In this document: piece after piece, positions 16,415 through 24,484 of the stretch
How the letters are laid out: each line of letters starts with the position of its first letter
How positions within the stretch are numbered: the stretch's first letter is position 1
From: Streptomyces nigrescens
GTDB taxonomy: Bacteria; Actinomycetota; Actinomycetes; Streptomycetales; Streptomycetaceae
NCBI GenBank assembly: GCA_024349765.1
Contig: AP026073.1
Coordinates: 2,542,001 to 2,606,000, forward strand
Reading direction: 5' to 3'
Length of the DNA: 64,000 nt
The notes under the pieces: model-generated
Told to the model about the DNA's origin: nothing
Seen by the model: only the letters and a program-made list of their open reading frames with translations
The model's database searches: none
Position numbers and translations under genes: made by a program

Positions 16415-16821
16415 CGGAGGACGCCCGGTGGCCGGCCGGCGCCCGCTTCGACGAGGTCGCCGACGCGGCGGCGCGCGCCTTCCGCCTGCTGCCCGCGGCA
16501 CCGGAGGACGACCTCCTGCGCACGCCGGGCGGTCCGTCGCCCCGGCCCGCACACCGGATCGCCACCGATCCCGACACGGTGGAACGCGACCTCATGAAGC
16601 TCGTCCTCACCCTCGTCGAGCTGCTGCGGCAACTCATGGAGCGCCAGGCCCTGCACCGGGTCGACGCCGGGGACCTCTCCGAGGAGCAGGAGGAGCGGCT
16701 GGGCGAGACGCTGATGATCCTGCACAGCCGGATGGTGGACCTCTGCGCCCGGTACGACCTGTCACTGGAAGACCTCAATCTGGACCTCGGACCCCTCGGG
16801 ACCCTGCTGCCACCGTCCTGA
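16411..16821 (+). CDS. gvpK: Gas vesicle protein GvpK
   Basis: 136 residues. Contains RDLMKLVLTLVELLRQLMER, VDAGDLSEEQEERLGETLM and the hallmark end DLSLEDLNLDLGPLGTLL. GvpK is an essential minor protein in several systems. It is the last recognisable gvp gene. The cluster therefore has order O-A-F-G-J-like-L-S-K and lacks gvpN (AAA ATPase) and gvpC, as is usual for Streptomyces sets. Confidence 0.94.
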   Translation: MTEDARWPAGARFDEVADAAARAFRLLPAAPEDDLLRTPGGPSPRPAHRIATDPDTVERDLMKLVLTLVELLRQLMERQALHRVDAGDLSEEQEERLGETLMILHSRMVDLCARYDLSLEDLNLDLGPLGTLLPPS

Positions 16822-16865
16822 CCGGCGCCGTCCCGAACCGGCGGCCCGGACCGGGCCGCACCCCA

Positions 16866-16942
16866 AGGAGCACGACAAGGACCACAGGAGCACGACAAGG
16901 ACCACGACAGGAGCACGACAAGGACCACGACAGGAGCGCGAG
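16866..16942 (+). repeat. Tandem repeat carrying multiple AGGAG sites before the CsbD-like gene
   Basis: Units start AGGAGCACGACAAGGACCAC: 16866-16885 (20 bases), 16886-16908 and 16909-16931 (23 bases each), then a partial unit from 16932 whose AGGAG is the actual ribosome site of the gene at 16943. Each unit thus contains a Shine-Dalgarno-like AGGAG. Copy number may vary between strains. Confidence 0.85.
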
Positions 16943-17137
16943 ATGGACATCAAGAAGAAGACCCGGGAGCTCGGCGGCACCGCCGCCGGAAAGGCCAGGG
17001 AAGCGATCGGCAGGACCAAGGAAGCGACCGGCAGGGCCCGCGGTGACACGGAGCTCGAACACAGGGGCAGGGCCGAGAAGGCCATGGGGAAGGTCAAGCA
17101 GGCCGTGGAGAAGGGCCGGCACACCCTGAAGCATTGA
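16943..17137 (+). CDS. CsbD-family small stress protein
   Basis: 64 residues, strongly hydrophilic and helical: MDIKKKTRELGGTAAGKARE, then AIGRTKEATGRARGDTELEH and a C-terminal GRAEKAMGKVKQAVEKG. This is the CsbD-like pattern; csbD is a general-stress (sigma B) gene in Bacillus, with unknown molecular function. It lies 121 bases after gvpK in the same direction and ends just before a very strong terminator, so it is probably the last gene of the gvp transcript or has its own promoter inside the gap. Confidence 0.85.
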   Translation: MDIKKKTRELGGTAAGKAREAIGRTKEATGRARGDTELEHRGRAEKAMGKVKQAVEKGRHTLKH

Positions 17138-17150
17138 GCCCGCCGCCCGG

Positions 17151-17220
17151 CCACCGGCCCACACCGGTCCCCGCCGCCCGTGTCTCCGTGCGGGCGGCGG
17201 GGACCGGTGTGGGCCGGTGG
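17151..17220. terminator. 30-bp perfect-stem bidirectional terminator
   Basis: Arms 17151-17180 and 17191-17220 are exact complements over all 30 bases, with a ten-base loop TGTCTCCGTG. It separates the plus-strand gvp/CsbD genes from the convergent Rieske gene, whose stop is 27 bases further on. It is by far the longest perfect hairpin noticed in the window. Confidence 0.9.
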
Positions 17221-17246
17221 CACAAGATCCCGGCCTCGGCCGGGGG

Positions 17247-18227
17247 TCAGCCGGCGTCGGGCAGTCGTACCCGGACGGTGCCGTCGGACTCCACGCTCAC
17301 CTGGAACGCGGGCTGCGGCGCGGTGGCCGGCCCCCGTACGTTGGCGCCGTCCGCCAGCCGGAAGACGCTGCCGTGCCAGGGGCACTGCACACAGCCGTCC
17401 GCGACCTTCCCCTCCGACAGCGGTCCCGCCATGTGGCTGCACCGGTCGGCCAGGACATGGATGTGGCCGCCCGGCTGCCGCACCACCACGAGGGGCACCT
17501 CGCCCAGCTCGCGGCGCACCGCCTCGCCGACCGGGAAGTCCGTCACCCGGCCCACGGTGTGCCAGCCCGCCGCCACCAGGTGCGGCACCGGCTGGGCCTT
17601 GTTGGGGCCCGCGGCCTGCCGGTAGGCGAGGTGGCCGCCCAGCAGCCCGCCGGTACCGGCCGCGCACAGTCCCGCGAGCCCGAGCGCCTTGCCCAGCGCC
17701 GTACGGCCGCGGCCGCGCTGCACCCAGGAGTTCGCGTACAGGCCGATGGCCGCGGCGATCGACCCGGCGTGCACCAGCCCGGTGCGCATCTGGTCCTCGT
17801 GCTGCTCGGCCCAGTCCACCCAGCCGGCCAGCGCGGCCGGTACGGCGGACAGCACGCCCACGCCCACCAGCACCCGGGCGCCGCGCCGGGTGCCGGGCAC
17901 CAGGTCCAGCACCGCGGCGGACATCCACGAGCCCAGCGGGAGCTGTACCAGCGCCGGGTGCAGCGGATGGCCGATCGGCAGCCCGTGCAGCACATCGCGC
18001 CAGCGCCCCAGCGGCAGCCCGCGGACCGCCCGCTGGAGCGGGCCGATCACCCGGTCCAACTGCTCCAGGCGGCCCAGCTCGTCGAGGGAGCGCAGGAACG
18101 TGGCCTCGGTGCGGGCCGCGGCGCCATTCAGCGTGCCGGTGTCGCCACCGGAACCGGTGGCGGTCTGCAGGACGCCCGTACCCGGGGCGAGGACGGCGAA
18201 TTTCGTGTACCGCGCGGAGAGCCGCAT
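17247..18227 (-). CDS. Membrane protein with DUF2231 region and C-terminal Rieske 2Fe-2S domain
   Basis: About 326 residues. The middle (roughly 85-205) has hydrophobic spans and the DUF2231-like GHPLHPALVQLPLGSW. The last 105 residues are a Rieske ferredoxin domain with ligands C-x-H (DRCSHMAGPL) and C-x2-H (QCPWHGSVF). It should carry a redox centre at the cytoplasmic membrane; the partner is unknown. I prefer the ATG at 18227 (AGGAG eight bases upstream) to a GTG at 18236 that overlaps the preceding stop. Third gene of a run with the two acidic/basic proteins at 18233-19906. Confidence 0.88.
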   Translation of the reverse strand: MRLSARYTKFAVLAPGTGVLQTATGSGGDTGTLNGAAARTEATFLRSLDELGRLEQLDRVIGPLQRAVRGLPLGRWRDVLHGLPIGHPLHPALVQLPLGSWMSAAVLDLVPGTRRGARVLVGVGVLSAVPAALAGWVDWAEQHEDQMRTGLVHAGSIAAAIGLYANSWVQRGRGRTALGKALGLAGLCAAGTGGLLGGHLAYRQAAGPNKAQPVPHLVAAGWHTVGRVTDFPVGEAVRRELGEVPLVVVRQPGGHIHVLADRCSHMAGPLSEGKVADGCVQCPWHGSVFRLADGANVRGPATAPQPAFQVSVESDGTVRVRLPDAG

Positions 18228-18232
18228 CAGCC

Positions 18233-19201
18233 TCACTCCTCTTCGGTCTCTTCCTCGTCCTCCTCGTCCGCTTCCTCTTCCTCGTCCGCGGACTCTTCGC
18301 CTTCCTCCTCCTCTTCGCCCTCTTCCTCCTCTTCTCCTTCTTCGCCCTCTTCCTCGCCTTCCTCTTCTTCGCCTTCCTCGGCCGCTTCGCTCTCCTCTTC
18401 CTCGACGGCCTCCTCATGGGTGCGTACGACCTCGCCGTCGCGGATCTCGCCGCGCCAGCCCTCGGGTTCCTCGGTGGTGAGGGTCACGTAGCGCTGGAAG
18501 TGCTTGAAGTCCAGCCGCAGCCGTCGTCCCTGCGCCCGCCAGATGTTTCCGGTCTTCTCGAAAAATCCCGAGGCGTAATACTCGACGACCAGCACGATGC
18601 GGGTCAGATTGGGCGCCAGCTCGTGGAAACTGACCGCGCCCCGCGTCGAGCCCTTGGCCCCCTCCGACGTCCAGACGATCCGGTCGTCCGGTATCTGTTC
18701 CTGGACGGTCGCCTTCCAGCCCCGGGTCGACGGCCCGACCTTGGCCTTCCAGTCGCTGGTCGTCTCGTCGTGCGGCGACACATTCCGCACGCCTTTGGTG
18801 AAGCGGCTGAATTTGTCGTACTGCGTCCAGTGGTCATAGGCGGCACGCACCGGCACACCGACGTCGAGGACCTCGATGATGTTGGTGACCTTCTTGTCGC
18901 CCGAGGAGCGCTTCTTTCCGCCTCCGAAGGCCTCCTTGGCCTTTCCGATCACCTTGTCCTTGATGCTCCCCGCCGTTCCGGACAGCACCGCCTTGAGGGG
19001 GGAATCACCGCTCAGTAGGCCCGCGCCGATCTTGCCCAGGGACCCGCCGTGCTCGGCGACATCGGTGAGCTGGTCCGTCACGTCCGCCAGTTTGTCGCCG
19101 GCCCGTTCGGCGAGGTTTCCCACCAACGCCGTCATGAGGTTGCCGAACTCGTCACGCAGTTGGTCCATCCCCGAGTCCGGGGCCTGTTCCGACTTCGCCA
19201 T
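18233..19201 (-). CDS. SRPBCC protein with poly-glutamate C-terminal tail
   Basis: 322 residues. About 1-95 is helical and alanine/glycine/lysine-rich; 100-250 is a cyclase/dehydrase-type SRPBCC domain (ITNIIEVLDVGVPVRAAYDHW-like strand, WTSEGAKGSTRGAVSFHEL); the final 65 or so residues are almost only Glu, with some Gly, Ala and Asp. Homologues of this arrangement are common beside gas-vesicle clusters in Streptomyces, function unknown. The ribosome site GGGAGGTGA of this gene contains the stop codon of the gene before it, so translation is coupled. The tail DNA is a GAG/GAA repeat that could slip. Confidence 0.85.
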   Translation of the reverse strand: MAKSEQAPDSGMDQLRDEFGNLMTALVGNLAERAGDKLADVTDQLTDVAEHGGSLGKIGAGLLSGDSPLKAVLSGTAGSIKDKVIGKAKEAFGGGKKRSSGDKKVTNIIEVLDVGVPVRAAYDHWTQYDKFSRFTKGVRNVSPHDETTSDWKAKVGPSTRGWKATVQEQIPDDRIVWTSEGAKGSTRGAVSFHELAPNLTRIVLVVEYYASGFFEKTGNIWRAQGRRLRLDFKHFQRYVTLTTEEPEGWRGEIRDGEVVRTHEEAVEEEESEAAEEGEEEEGEEEGEEGEEEEEGEEEEEGEESADEEEEADEEDEEETEEE

Positions 19202-19207
19202 GACCGG

Positions 19208-19906
19208 TCACCTCCCGCCTCTGCCACGCGACGTGGTCTTCTTGGCGGCGGTCTTCTTCGCCGGAGCCTTCTTGGCCTTCTTGGCGGCCTTCTTTCCCGC
19301 CGGGGCCTTCTTGGCGGTGGCCTTCTTTGCCGGGGCTTTCTTGGCGGCTTTCTTTGCCGGGGCCTTCTTGGCGGTGGCTTTCTTCGCCGGGGCCCGTGCC
19401 GCTCGGCCCCCGCCGCCGCGGCGGGGCCGCTCCTCGGCCTCTTCCTCCTCCGGCTCTTCTTCTTCCTCCTCCGGCTCTTCCTCCTCCTCGTACTCCCCTT
19501 CTTCTTCCTCTTCCTCTTCCTCGTCTTCCGGCGGCTCTTCCTCGTACTCCTCTTCTTCTTCCTCTTCTTCCTCTTCCTCGTCCCCCTGCGGGCCGAGTTC
19601 GAGGCGGCTGGTCCGGTCGCGGAGCGTATCGGCGAGCGAGACCAGTTGCCGGTTGGCGGCGGTCGCCAGGGCCTTGCGGCCGGCGTCCATCACCTCACCG
19701 CGCAGCTGGTCGCCCAGCTCCGCGACCTGGGGTATCTCCCCGAGCTTGCGGACGCTGTCGGACACCAGCTGACGGGGGTCGAGACCGGATTGGCGCCCGG
19801 CGAGATAGGACGCCGCCGTGAGGGCGAGCCGGCCCTTCTTGGTACGGCCCAGCACATAGCCGCCGGCCACCGCGGCGGCGAGCATGATCTTCGTTCCTTG
19901 GTTCAT
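19208..19906 (-). CDS. Membrane-anchored protein with Glu-rich block and histone-like Lys/Ala tail
   Basis: 232 residues. Starts with a hydrophobic helix (IMLAAAVAGGYVLG, about 7-20), then a helical region (RKLGEIPQVAELGDQLRGEV), a block of about 60 mostly glutamate residues, and a basic tail with PAKKATAKKAPAKKA units like those of actinobacterial histone-like and Ku tails. The product thus has opposite charges in adjoining segments. ATG 19906 has AGGTGA before it. First gene of the run that continues to the SRPBCC and Rieske genes. Function unknown; a DNA- or polyanion-binding role for the tail is inference. Confidence 0.8.
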   Translation of the reverse strand: MNQGTKIMLAAAVAGGYVLGRTKKGRLALTAASYLAGRQSGLDPRQLVSDSVRKLGEIPQVAELGDQLRGEVMDAGRKALATAANRQLVSLADTLRDRTSRLELGPQGDEEEEEEEEEEEYEEEPPEDEEEEEEEEGEYEEEEEPEEEEEEPEEEEAEERPRRGGGGRAARAPAKKATAKKAPAKKAAKKAPAKKATAKKAPAGKKAAKKAKKAPAKKTAAKKTTSRGRGGR

Positions 19907-20110
19907 GGACGTGTCACCTTTTCCTGGGCAGCCGACCGATTGGCGCCATATCTCCAGAGTGATCCCTGTGGTGACCTGCGCATCTCGGGCGCCCATCGCG
20001 GATGCGGGGCGCGGCTGCGCCCGCGGGCATGCCGAGGGAGCGGGTTCGCCCGCCGTGAGGGGCGGCCCGTTCTACGGGTTACCGGTGGCCCGGAAGAAAA
20101 ACACGCGAGG

Positions 20111-20149
20111 CGGTCAAAGTGGCGTCGATACGGTCAAAAAGCGGTCAAA
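20111..20149 (+). repeat. Three CGGTCAAA direct repeats in the 19907-20222 intergenic region
   Basis: CGGTCAAA occurs at 20111, 20131 and 20142, in a divergent gap of 316 bases between the gene at 19906 and the hydrolase at 20223. Spacing of 20 and 11 bases (two and one helical turns) places the copies on one face of the DNA, as expected of regulator half-sites. The remaining gap shows a TAGGCT -10 box at 20211-20216 and no gene. Confidence 0.5.
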
Positions 20150-20222
20150 GGACCGCAGGGTGTCCGTCCGGCCGCCGACCGGCACGTATGCGGACGGAAG
20201 ACGACGGTCCTAGGCTCGAAAT

Positions 20223-21947
20223 ATGCCGGGATCACGCCGTGCCCCGCCTCGTGCGGGAGCAGACCGTGTGGGAGTCGGGGGAGCGCGGCGTGCCCGCCGG
20301 TGGGCGGCCGCGGCCCGGCTGCCGGCCGTGGCGGCGGTGGTGGCCCTGCTCGGCGTGCCGGCCGGCACGCCCGCCGCCCTGGCGGGAACTCCCGCGCCGG
20401 CGGCCGTCGGTGACCCGTCCCCCGCCCCCGGGCTGGCACGCTTCTACCAGCAGCGGCTCTCCTGGGCGCGGTGCGGCCCGGACGTCCAGCAGAGCGCCCG
20501 CAGCCAGGGCGACACCGCGCCGCCGGGCTTCGCCGACCGGCTGGAGTGCGCGCGGCTGACCGTACCGCGGGACTACGGCCATCCCGACCGGACCGCGCTG
20601 CGGGTCCAGCTGGTCCGGCTGCCGGCCACCGGGCCCGGCAAACGGCTCGGCTCCCTCGTTCTCAACCCCGGCGGCCCGGGTGCTTCCGGCGTCGACTACC
20701 TGATCGGCAGCGGCAGCGCCTTCGCGCGCCCGAACCAGCGCTACGACCTGGTCAGCTTCGATCCGCGCGGCACCGGCCGCACCGAACCCGTCTCCTGCGG
20801 CAGCCGGCTCGCCCCGCCGCCCGGCAACGCCGCCGACGACACCCTCGCGGCGAAGGAGAAGCGCATCAACGAGGCGTGCGGGCGGTACTCCGGCGGGCTG
20901 CTGCCCTGGGTCGGCACCACGGAGGTCGCCCGGGACATGGACGTGCTGCGTGCCGCGGTCCACGACGACAAGCTCAACTACCTGGGGTTCTCCTACGGCA
21001 CCAAGCTCGGCGCGGTCTACGCCCATGAATTCCCGGACAAGGTCGGCCGGATGGTGCTGGACGGCGTCGAGGACCCCACCAAGAACACCTGGCAGACCGC
21101 GCTCGCCCAGGCCCGCGGCTTCCAGCGGGCACTGGACGACTTCACCGCCGACTGCGTCCGTGCCCCGGACTGCCCGCTCGGTACGGACGACGGCCGGGCG
21201 CAGGACCAACTGCTCCGCTGGTACCAGCAGTTGACCGATACGCCGCTGACGGTGCGGGGGCGTACGGTGGACGAGACCACCTATGTCTACGCGCTGCGCG
21301 AGGCCCTCTACAGCCGCAGCGACTGGCCGGCCCTGCGGCAGGCCCTGGCGCAGCTGCGGCGCGGCGACGGCGCGGGCATCCTCCGGCTCAGCGACAGCGG
21401 CGGCAGCCGGGCACCCGAGAGCGGCAGGGCTCCCCACAGCGAGAAGGCCCGCGGCGGCACGGCCGTTGCCGTACCGCCGCGGGCCGGAATCCCGCCGCGG
21501 CGGACCGGGCAGGACGACGAACTGCCGCCGCAGGACCAGCTGGCCCTGCGCGCGATCTCCTGCCGGGACACCTCCGAGCGCTACGGCGCCGCCGACTACC
21601 CCCGGGCGGAGCGCGAACTCACCCGGGCCTCACCGCTGTTCGGGCCGGACATCGCCCCGACCCTGCTGGACTGCTACGCCTGGCCGGCCGCGGGCGACGA
21701 CTCCTCCCGCGACGTCGCGGCGCCGGACGCGCCGCCGATGCTGCTCGTCGCCACCACCAACGATCCGGCGACCCCGTACCAGGGCGCCGTCAACATGGCC
21801 CGGGCGCTGGGCAATTCCAGCGTCGTGCTGACCTTCCGCGGGGAGGGGCACGCCGCCTACGCCACCGGTGACACCTGCGTCCAGGACCACGTCGACCGCT
21901 TCCTGATGGACGGCGTGCTGCCCAAGCCGGACACCAGCTGCGGCTGA
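20223..21947 (+). CDS. Secreted alpha/beta hydrolase, tripeptidyl-aminopeptidase type
   Basis: 574 residues. An N-terminal arginine-rich stretch and hydrophobic core (about 28-55, AAVAAVVALLGVPAG-like) form a signal peptide. The alpha/beta hydrolase fold has nucleophile Ser257 in GFSYGTKLG and a C-terminal TAP-like part with Asp514 (TTNDPATPYQ) and His543 (GEGHAAY). The oxyanion LNPGGPGASG is present. The family removes tripeptides or related groups from the N-terminus. ATG lies six bases after TAGGCT (20211-20216), so the message is probably leaderless. A Ser/Gly/Arg-rich insert at about 395-435 looks disordered. Confidence 0.88.
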   Translation: MPGSRRAPPRAGADRVGVGGARRARRWAAAARLPAVAAVVALLGVPAGTPAALAGTPAPAAVGDPSPAPGLARFYQQRLSWARCGPDVQQSARSQGDTAPPGFADRLECARLTVPRDYGHPDRTALRVQLVRLPATGPGKRLGSLVLNPGGPGASGVDYLIGSGSAFARPNQRYDLVSFDPRGTGRTEPVSCGSRLAPPPGNAADDTLAAKEKRINEACGRYSGGLLPWVGTTEVARDMDVLRAAVHDDKLNYLGFSYGTKLGAVYAHEFPDKVGRMVLDGVEDPTKNTWQTALAQARGFQRALDDFTADCVRAPDCPLGTDDGRAQDQLLRWYQQLTDTPLTVRGRTVDETTYVYALREALYSRSDWPALRQALAQLRRGDGAGILRLSDSGGSRAPESGRAPHSEKARGGTAVAVPPRAGIPPRRTGQDDELPPQDQLALRAISCRDTSERYGAADYPRAERELTRASPLFGPDIAPTLLDCYAWPAAGDDSSRDVAAPDAPPMLLVATTNDPATPYQGAVNMARALGNSSVVLTFRGEGHAAYATGDTCVQDHVDRFLMDGVLPKPDTSCG

Positions 21948-21975
21948 GCGGTCCGGTGGACGGCAGCCCGGTGGA

Positions 21976-22206
21976 CTACCTCCGGTAGTAACGGTTGTCC
22001 TCGACGTCGACCACGGGAGCGCCGGGGGAGGGCGGCTGGGTGCGCCGCCGCTTGAGGATGCTCACGTACGTCGCGAGTCCGATGATGCCGACGATCATCA
22101 TGATGATGCCGACGAGGTCGAGATTGATCCCGGCCATGTGCCAGTCGGTGGCGAACGTGAGGATCGCCCCCACGGCCAGCAGACCGATGCACCCGCCGAT
22201 ACCCAT
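21976..22206 (-). CDS. Small two-helix membrane protein, DUF6458 type
   Basis: 76 residues with two transmembrane helices (IGLLAVGAILTFATDWHMAG and LVGIIMMIVGIIGLATYVSI) followed by a basic cytoplasmic tail KRRRTQ and NRYYRR. The start MGIGG has GGAGGAAAAC before it and is preferred to an ATG five codons upstream. Common single-copy actinobacterial membrane protein without known function. Convergent with the hydrolase, 28 bases from its stop. Confidence 0.82.
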   Translation of the reverse strand: MGIGGCIGLLAVGAILTFATDWHMAGINLDLVGIIMMIVGIIGLATYVSILKRRRTQPPSPGAPVVDVEDNRYYRR

Positions 22207-22343
22207 GGTGTTTTCCTCCATAACTGGTGTGACGGTCAGGTCTGTTGAGAATGCGGTTACCCGGCGGCGGGGGCCTTATGTCCGTGCCGCGGTCGACGTC
22301 CGGCGCGGGTGGGCCGGGGAGGGGCCGGGGGCCGGCCGGGCGC

Positions 22344-23324
22344 TCAGCCGGCGCGCCGGCCGCCGCGGCCCGCGGTCTTCTTCGCCGCGGCCGGCTTCTT
22401 CGCGGCGGCCTTCTTCGTGCCTGCCGTCGTGCCGGCGGTCTTCTTCGCGCCCGCCGTCTTGGCGGGCGTCTTCTTCTCGGCGCTCTTCCGCCCCGCGGTC
22501 TTCTTCGCGGCCGTGGCCGGGCCGGTCTCCTCCTCCTCGCCGCGCGACCGCTTCGCCGCCCGGACGCTGTCCTGCAGCGCCGCCATCAGGTCCATCACCC
22601 GGCCGGCCGGGGGCTCCTCGCCGGTCTCGAACTCCGGCTCGCGGTCGGCCAGCTTCGCCGCCACCAGCTCTTCGAGCGCCTCCCGGTAGTGGTCGTGCAC
22701 GTCCTCCTCGGACAGTCCCCCGAAGGAGTCCATCAGCGCCTCGGCGGCCGCCACCTCATTGGCGTGCACCGGCGCCTCGCGCTCGGGCAGCACCCCCTGC
22801 AACGGGCGGATCTGGTGCGGCCAGAGGAGTTGCTGCATCACGAGGACGTCGCCCATCGGCCGGATCATCGCCAGCGTCTCCCGGCCGTGCAGGGCGATCT
22901 TCCCCAGGCCGACCCGCTGGTGCCGTTCCATCGCGTCGCGCAGCAGGACGTACGGCTTGGCCGCGGCCGGGCCGTCGATGCCCAGGTAGTAGCCCTTGCC
23001 CAGCTGGAGCGGGTCGATGTCACCGCCGGCGACGAAGGCGAGGATGGTCAGCGTCCTGGCGGTCGGCAGCGGGAGGGCCTCCAGGTCCTCGTCGCTGAGC
23101 GGGACGACCGTGTCGCCGTCGCCGGGCCGGTAGCCGCGGCCGATCTCGTCGGGGGAGACCTCGGCGCCCTCCAGGGAGCACACCGGCTGGTTGCGCACCC
23201 GCCCGCCGTCCTTGGTGTGGATGCGGACGAAGCTGACCGACGCGGAACTCTCCGTGGCGTTGTACGCGGCGACCGGGATCGTGACCAGGCCGAAGCTGAT
23301 GGCGAACTTCGCCGTGGGACGCAT
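22344..23324 (-). CDS. ku: Non-homologous end joining protein Ku, with lysine-rich tail
   Basis: About 326 residues. The Ku core starts MRPTAKFAISFGLVTIPVAA and contains ELGKGYYLG-like (QLGKGYYLGIDGPAAAKPY), with the dimerisation bridge and arms up to about 255. The last 60 or so residues are a KKTAGRKSAEKKTPAK-type basic extension, found in many actinobacterial Ku proteins and linked to DNA binding. Ku binds double-strand ends and recruits LigD. Start at 23324 fits the family N-terminus; in-frame starts at 23339 or 23384 are possible. A LigD polymerase-type gene is encoded 1.2 kb away. Confidence 0.92.
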   Translation of the reverse strand: MRPTAKFAISFGLVTIPVAAYNATESSASVSFVRIHTKDGGRVRNQPVCSLEGAEVSPDEIGRGYRPGDGDTVVPLSDEDLEALPLPTARTLTILAFVAGGDIDPLQLGKGYYLGIDGPAAAKPYVLLRDAMERHQRVGLGKIALHGRETLAMIRPMGDVLVMQQLLWPHQIRPLQGVLPEREAPVHANEVAAAEALMDSFGGLSEEDVHDHYREALEELVAAKLADREPEFETGEEPPAGRVMDLMAALQDSVRAAKRSRGEEEETGPATAAKKTAGRKSAEKKTPAKTAGAKKTAGTTAGTKKAAAKKPAAAKKTAGRGGRRAG

Positions 23325-23470
23325 GGGGGCCGCCTTCATCGGTGCGTTCGGCTCCATGCTAAGTGGGCCGGGCGAACCGTACATCCCGGGTCATACCGGG
23401 CATGGCCCGATCGGGTCGGGCGGCGGCCGCGGGGGCCGCCGGATCCCGGCGGCCCCTGGGTCGGGTCAGG

Positions 23471-23875
23471 TCATGTCACGGAGTGTCGGTGGTTATGGTC
23501 ACCCGCACAGAGCGCCCAGATGATGAAGATGTCGATGGCGACCAGCGTCAGGGCCCAGAACGGGTAGTACGGGATCCACAGGAAGTTCGCGAGCGCGCCG
23601 AGACCGGCGAGGACGACACCGAGGACGCGTGCCCACGTCGCCCCGCTGGCGATCAGGGCGACGCCCGCGGCCAGGATCACGATGCCCAGGATGAGGTGGA
23701 TCCATCCCCAGCCCGCGAGGCTGAACGAGAACACGTAGTTCCGCGTCGTCAGAATGACGGTGTCCTTCGCGATGGCGGAGATGCCCTCCAGGAGGGTCAT
23801 CGCGCCACCGAAGATCATCAGGACGCCCGCGAAGGCCGTCCATCCCCCGACAATGGTGGGTTTCTGCCTGGCCAT
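23471..23875 (-). CDS. Four-helix membrane protein (DUF7144 type)
   Basis: 134 residues, four hydrophobic helices: AFAGVLMIFGGAMTLLEGIS, WGWIHLILGIVILAAGVALI, RVLGVVLAGLGALANFLWIP, LTLVAIDIFIIWALC. GAGGAGTGAGCC precedes the ATG. Such proteins are frequent in actinobacterial stress regions and have no known function. Followed at 23876-24014 by a gap in which I see only the upstream ribosome site and no other feature. Confidence 0.82.
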   Translation of the reverse strand: MARQKPTIVGGWTAFAGVLMIFGGAMTLLEGISAIAKDTVILTTRNYVFSFSLAGWGWIHLILGIVILAAGVALIASGATWARVLGVVLAGLGALANFLWIPYYPFWALTLVAIDIFIIWALCAGDHNHRHSVT

Positions 23876-24014
23876 GGCTCACTCCTCACATGAGAGACCC
23901 GGCCGGCCGCCGGCACGATCCCGGCGGGGGTCATGTGGTCATGACCTGTTTCCACGTTTCCACAGGGATCGGCCGGCCGCATGCCAGGGGTGAGGAGCCC
24001 GCATTGAGGGGGGA

Positions 24015-24323
24015 TCAGCGCCGGCCGGCCCCGGGGCGCGGCGCCGTGGCCGCTCCCGCGGTGCCCGGCGCGGGCAGCGGATCGGGCGCCGGGCCCGGCT
24101 CCGGCCCGGGCGTGGGCGGTGCCGGATGCGGCGGGATCGGATCCGGCTCGGGGGCCGGTACCGGGGGTGGAACCGGATCCGGGCCGGGGGCGGGGACCGG
24201 GCCGGGGCGCGGACCTGGCGTGGGTCCGGGTGGTCCGGGCCCCGGTCCCGGCGTCGGTGGTACGGGGTCGCGCGCTGCGCGCCCCCACTGGCGGCATGGT
24301 GCGTCCGGTACGAGACCCGGCAC
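24015..24323 (-). CDS. Putative small proline-rich protein (PGPGP repeats)
   Basis: 102 residues from GTG 24323, which has a strong AAGGAGG site four bases before it. After a short head (MPGLVPDAPCRQWGRAARD) the chain is nearly all Pro, Gly, Ala and Glu or Asp: PTPGPGPGPPGPTPGP-type units. The opposite strand would read as Gly-rich nonsense. No family is recognised. It resembles the Pro/Glu-rich peptide at 34910-35095. The repeat DNA and the lack of a domain keep confidence moderate. 24324-24484, between it and the divergent polymerase gene, holds the promoter candidate at 24450. Confidence 0.5.
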   Translation of the reverse strand: MPGLVPDAPCRQWGRAARDPVPPTPGPGPGPPGPTPGPRPGPVPAPGPDPVPPPVPAPEPDPIPPHPAPPTPGPEPGPAPDPLPAPGTAGAATAPRPGAGRR

Positions 24324-24449
24324 GAGACCTCCTTCGCTTCGGCCCCGCGGGCGGTTGACGCCCCGTGAGGCCCCTTGGGCACACCACCCTTGTTGCCGCT
24401 TTCGTGCCCGGCATGCGGCGTGGCGGGCGGCCACCACCCGGACGCCGGA

Positions 24450-24474
24450 GCGTACGGCGGCCCGCAGCGGGTAC
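24450..24474 (+). promoter_or_regulatory. SigB-type promoter candidate before the LigD polymerase gene
   Basis: GCGT (24450-24453), 15 bases, GGGTAC (24469-24474), an exact fit to GNNT-N14-16-GGGTAC/T. The ATG at 24485 is 10 bases after it, so the transcript would have almost no leader, in line with the missing ribosome site. Confidence 0.55.
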
Positions 24475-24484
24475 CCCCGCCCGC

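Noticed and set aside
22230-22262. GGGTAA upstream of the DUF6458 gene as a SigB-type promoter
   Set aside because: The -35 tetramer reads ACAT rather than GNNT and the -10 ends in A, so two positions fail.
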